A stretch of 5,197 bases of DNA from Zoogloeaceae bacterium (lineage in GTDB: Bacteria; Pseudomonadota; Gammaproteobacteria; Burkholderiales; Rhodocyclaceae). This document shows positions 3,240-5,197 of the stretch, in pieces. Where the stretch lies: contig JAISSL010000149.1 in NCBI GenBank assembly GCA_031273145.1, forward strand, positions 1 to 5,197, read 5' to 3'. The position numbers were made by a program, and so were the translations under genes. Below the pieces are notes generated by a model, which ran no database searches, was not told the origin of the DNA, and saw only the letters and a list, made by a program, of their open reading frames with translations. Position 1 is the stretch's first letter, and every line of letters begins with the position of its first letter.

Positions 3240-5197
3240 ATGTCTGACAATGACGATCTTGTACAGGTGGAAACCGTAGCCGCGCCAGCAGAGGGCGCGA
3301 CGATCGCGCAAATTTCGTTTGCCGATCTCGGCTTGCACAAAAATATCCTCCGCGCGTTGGCGGAAACGGGTTATGAGAGTCCCTCGCCGATTCAGGCCGA
3401 GTGCATTCCCGCGCTCTGCCAGGGACGCGATTTGCTGGGCATCGCCCAGACCGGCACTGGCAAGACGGCAGCCTTCGCCCTGCCGATTCTGCATCGCCTG
3501 AATCTCAAAAAGGCCGCGCCGCAGGCGTTGGTACTCACGCCAACCCGCGAACTGGCTATTCAGGTGGCGGAAGCCTTTGCCCGCTACGCCCGGCATCTCT
3601 CCGGCTTTCACGTCCTGCCCATCTATGGCGGGCAGAGCTACGGCATCCAGTTGAAACAGCTTGCCAGAGGCGCGCACGTCATCGTAGGCACGCCGGGACG
3701 GATCATGGATCATCTGGAACGGGGCAACCTTTCCTTTGCCGAACTTACAACACTCGTGCTGGATGAGGCCGACGAAATGCTCCGCATGGGCTTCATTGAC
3801 AATGTGCAATGGATTCTTGAGCACACGCCAGCCGAACGGCAAACCGCGCTGTTTTCCGCCACCATGCCGGATGCCATCCGGCGGGTTGCCCAGAACTACC
3901 TGCAAAACCCGGAAGAGGTGAAGATTCGCGCCGCGACCCAGACAGTTTCTGCCGTTCGCCAGTTTCACTGGCAGGTCTCCGGACTGCACAAGCTCGATGC
4001 CCTAACCCGGATTCTGGAAGCGGAAAACGAACTGGACGCGGCGCTGGTGTTTGTGCGGACCAAACTGTTGACCGATGAACTCGCGCAAAAGCTGGAAGCG
4101 CGCGGCTATGCCGCTGCCGCCCTCAATGGCGACATGAACCAGCAGGCGCGTGAGCGGGTCATCGAGCAGCTGAAGTCCGGCGCGCTGGATATTGTGGTCG
4201 CGACCGACGTTGCGGCGCGGGGCATTGACGTGCCGCGCATCAGCCACGTCATCAATTACGACATCCCCTACGACGTGGAAGCCTACGTACATCGTATCGG
4301 CAGAACCGGGCGGGCGGGGCGTTCCGGGGTTGCGGTTCTTTTCGTTGCGCCGCGTGAAATACGAATGCTGCGGATGATCGAGCGGATTACCCGGCAACCC
4401 ATCGAACATCTGAATCTCCCCAGTCAGCAGGACGTGACGAACCGGCGCGTCGCGCTGTTCAAGGAAAGAATCGCCAAGACCCTGGCTGGCGAAGACCTGG
4501 ATTTTTTCAGCGCATTGGTGGAAGAAGTCATTGGCGAGCAGGAAGTCGCGCCGGAAGCTCTGGCGGCCGCCCTGGCGTTTCTGGCGCAACGGGAGCGTCC
4601 CTTGCGGCTGGAAGAAAAGCCTTTCGGCAGCCATCCGAGACCGGATCGTCCGCCGCGTGATTTTGGCGACCGCCCGCCCCGTGACTTTAGCGACCGCCCG
4701 CCCCGCGATTTCGGCGATCGTCCGCCCCGTGACTTCAGTGATCGTCCGCCCCGTGACCATTTCGGGCGGCCTCCCCGTTCCTTTGGACAGAACGAACCGC
4801 CGGGAACGACCGAAGATGATCGCGGCAACGCAGTGGTCATGGCGCGTTACCGGATTGACGTGGGCAGGGTGCATGGCGTTTCTCCCCGCGACATCGTGGG
4901 CGCGATTGCCAATGAGGGCAATCTGCCCAGCCGCCTGATCGGGCGCATTGACCTGTACGACGAATTCAGCACCGTTGATTTGCCCAATGATTTGTCGCCC
5001 GATGTCCTGCAAGTGCTGCGTATGGCGTGGGTAAGGCGGCGGCAGCTCAACATCGTCCGGGATGAAGGCAATTCCTACCCGCCGCGCAAGCCATACGAGC
5101 GAAAGCCGCACGGAAGCGGATACGAGCGCAAGGGCGGGAATTGGCATGATCGTCCGCCGCGCGATCATTTTTCCGGCCCCCGGCGGCGCGAACGCGA
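3240..5197 (+). CDS. deaD: CsdA/DeaD-type ATP-dependent DEAD-box RNA helicase, 3' end outside window
   Basis: The frame stays open for 652 codons to the right edge. The core shows all helicase motifs in order: Phe27 and Q motif SPIQ (49-52), Walker A AQTGTGKT (69-76), PTRELAIQ (101-108), TPGR (151-154), DEAD (175-178), SAT (206-208), LVFVRTK (269-275), ATDVAARGID (321-330) and HRIGRTGRAG (351-360). A helical region at about 385-455 corresponds to the dimerisation part of CsdA. Next comes an Arg/Pro-rich linker with tandem repeats (469-516), then a DbpA/CsdA-type RNA-binding domain (about 529-608) with ARYRIDVGR, VGAIANEG and a STVDLP segment very close to E. coli CsdA. A basic tail follows (YERK twice, then DRPPRDHF at 637-644). 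CsdA unwinds RNA in 50S ribosome assembly and mRNA decay, chiefly in the cold. E. coli CsdA has 629 residues, so little is likely missing. The gene is divergent from alaA and has a structured leader. Confidence 0.95.
   Translation, partial: MSDNDDLVQVETVAAPAEGATIAQISFADLGLHKNILRALAETGYESPSPIQAECIPALCQGRDLLGIAQTGTGKTAAFALPILHRLNLKKAAPQALVLTPTRELAIQVAEAFARYARHLSGFHVLPIYGGQSYGIQLKQLARGAHVIVGTPGRIMDHLERGNLSFAELTTLVLDEADEMLRMGFIDNVQWILEHTPAERQTALFSATMPDAIRRVAQNYLQNPEEVKIRAATQTVSAVRQFHWQVSGLHKLDALTRILEAENELDAALVFVRTKLLTDELAQKLEARGYAAAALNGDMNQQARERVIEQLKSGALDIVVATDVAARGIDVPRISHVINYDIPYDVEAYVHRIGRTGRAGRSGVAVLFVAPREIRMLRMIERITRQPIEHLNLPSQQDVTNRRVALFKERIAKTLAGEDLDFFSALVEEVIGEQEVAPEALAAALAFLAQRERPLRLEEKPFGSHPRPDRPPRDFGDRPPRDFSDRPPRDFGDRPPRDFSDRPPRDHFGRPPRSFGQNEPPGTTEDDRGNAVVMARYRIDVGRVHGVSPRDIVGAIANEGNLPSRLIGRIDLYDEFSTVDLPNDLSPDVLQVLRMAWVRRRQLNIVRDEGNSYPPRKPYERKPHGSGYERKGGNWHDRPPRDHFSGPRRRER
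4644..4787 (+). repeat. 24-base tandem repeat encoding DRPPRDF(G/S) in the helicase linker
   Basis: Four exact 8-residue units (DRPPRDFG, DRPPRDFS, DRPPRDFG, DRPPRDFS; residues 469-500) are followed by a variant DRPPRDHFG (501-509) and a degenerate RPPRSFG (510-516). At base level the units differ mainly at third codon positions (GAT/GAC, CGT/CGC, CCG/CCC, TTT/TTC), and the final Gly/Ser alternates. A related DRPPRDHF recurs at 5148-5171 after the RNA-binding domain. The tract is disordered-looking, Arg- and Phe-rich, and probably binds RNA or drives self-association. Confidence 0.9.
5148..5171 (+). repeat. Isolated copy of the DRPPRDHF repeat in the helicase tail
   Basis: These 24 bases encode DRPPRDHF, identical in protein to the fifth unit of the tandem array about 400 bases upstream, with one silent and two further third-position differences at most. 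It follows the YERK-containing basic tail and suggests the same low-complexity sequence flanks the RNA-binding domain on both sides. Further copies may lie beyond the window. Confidence 0.8.

Noticed and set aside
3153..3989. 278-codon minus-strand frame covering the helicase start and N-terminal core
   Set aside because: It is antisense to a clear DEAD-box core, has no recognisable domain, and overlaps the leader region.
4002..5168. 388-codon open frame on the minus strand opposite the helicase
   Set aside because: It mirrors the helicase gene, whose motifs are complete and in order. The repeats seen in the antisense frame are the reverse reading of the DRPPRDF array. Codon bias in GC-rich DNA keeps this frame open.

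Overview
The window looks like a chromosomal segment of a proteobacterium of moderately high GC, most likely a betaproteobacterium. The reasons are a pgpA-pncC gene pair with overlapping ends, a Proteobacteria-type tRNA-Glu(TTC) with encoded CCA, an AlaA-type alanine aminotransferase that aligns with Escherichia coli AlaA without register shifts, and a CsdA/DeaD-type RNA helicase. The phylum call rests on protein and tRNA resemblance from memory; the class call is tentative.

Layout. (1) 3-152: C-terminal tail of PgpA (phosphatidylglycerophosphatase A), cut by the left edge. (2) 140-625: PncC/CinA-C nicotinamide-nucleotide amidase, overlapping pgpA by 13 bases and probably translationally coupled. 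(3) 626-990: a gene-free stretch holding a perfect-consensus sigma-70 promoter (TTGACA, 16-base spacer, TATAAT) and an AT-rich transcribed leader with a hairpin. (4) 991-1066: tRNA-Glu. (5) 1067-1349: mostly non-coding, with two short hairpins and a suspicious minus-strand reading frame. (6) 1350-1766: a small AT-rich (42% GC) orphan gene with a strong ribosome binding site, tail-to-tail with alaA. (7) 1763-2995, minus strand: alaA. (8) 2996-3239: divergent intergenic region with an inverted repeat, a candidate -10 box and a three-hairpin leader RNA. (9) 3240 to the right edge: a CsdA/DeaD-type DEAD-box RNA helicase, incomplete at its 3' end, with a striking 8-residue tandem repeat between its helicase core and its RNA-binding domain.

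The genes do not form one pathway. PgpA works in phospholipid synthesis, PncC in pyridine nucleotide salvage, AlaA in alanine synthesis, and the helicase in RNA remodelling and ribosome assembly. The accessory-looking part is the tRNA-proximal strip 1067-1766, where composition drops sharply and an unrecognised gene sits against a conserved housekeeping gene.

No CRISPR array, insertion sequence or clear new multi-gene system is visible. The best leads are the structured leader in front of the helicase, the strong promoter and leader before tRNA-Glu, the AT-rich orphan gene, the repeat tract in the helicase, and altered conserved motifs in AlaA.
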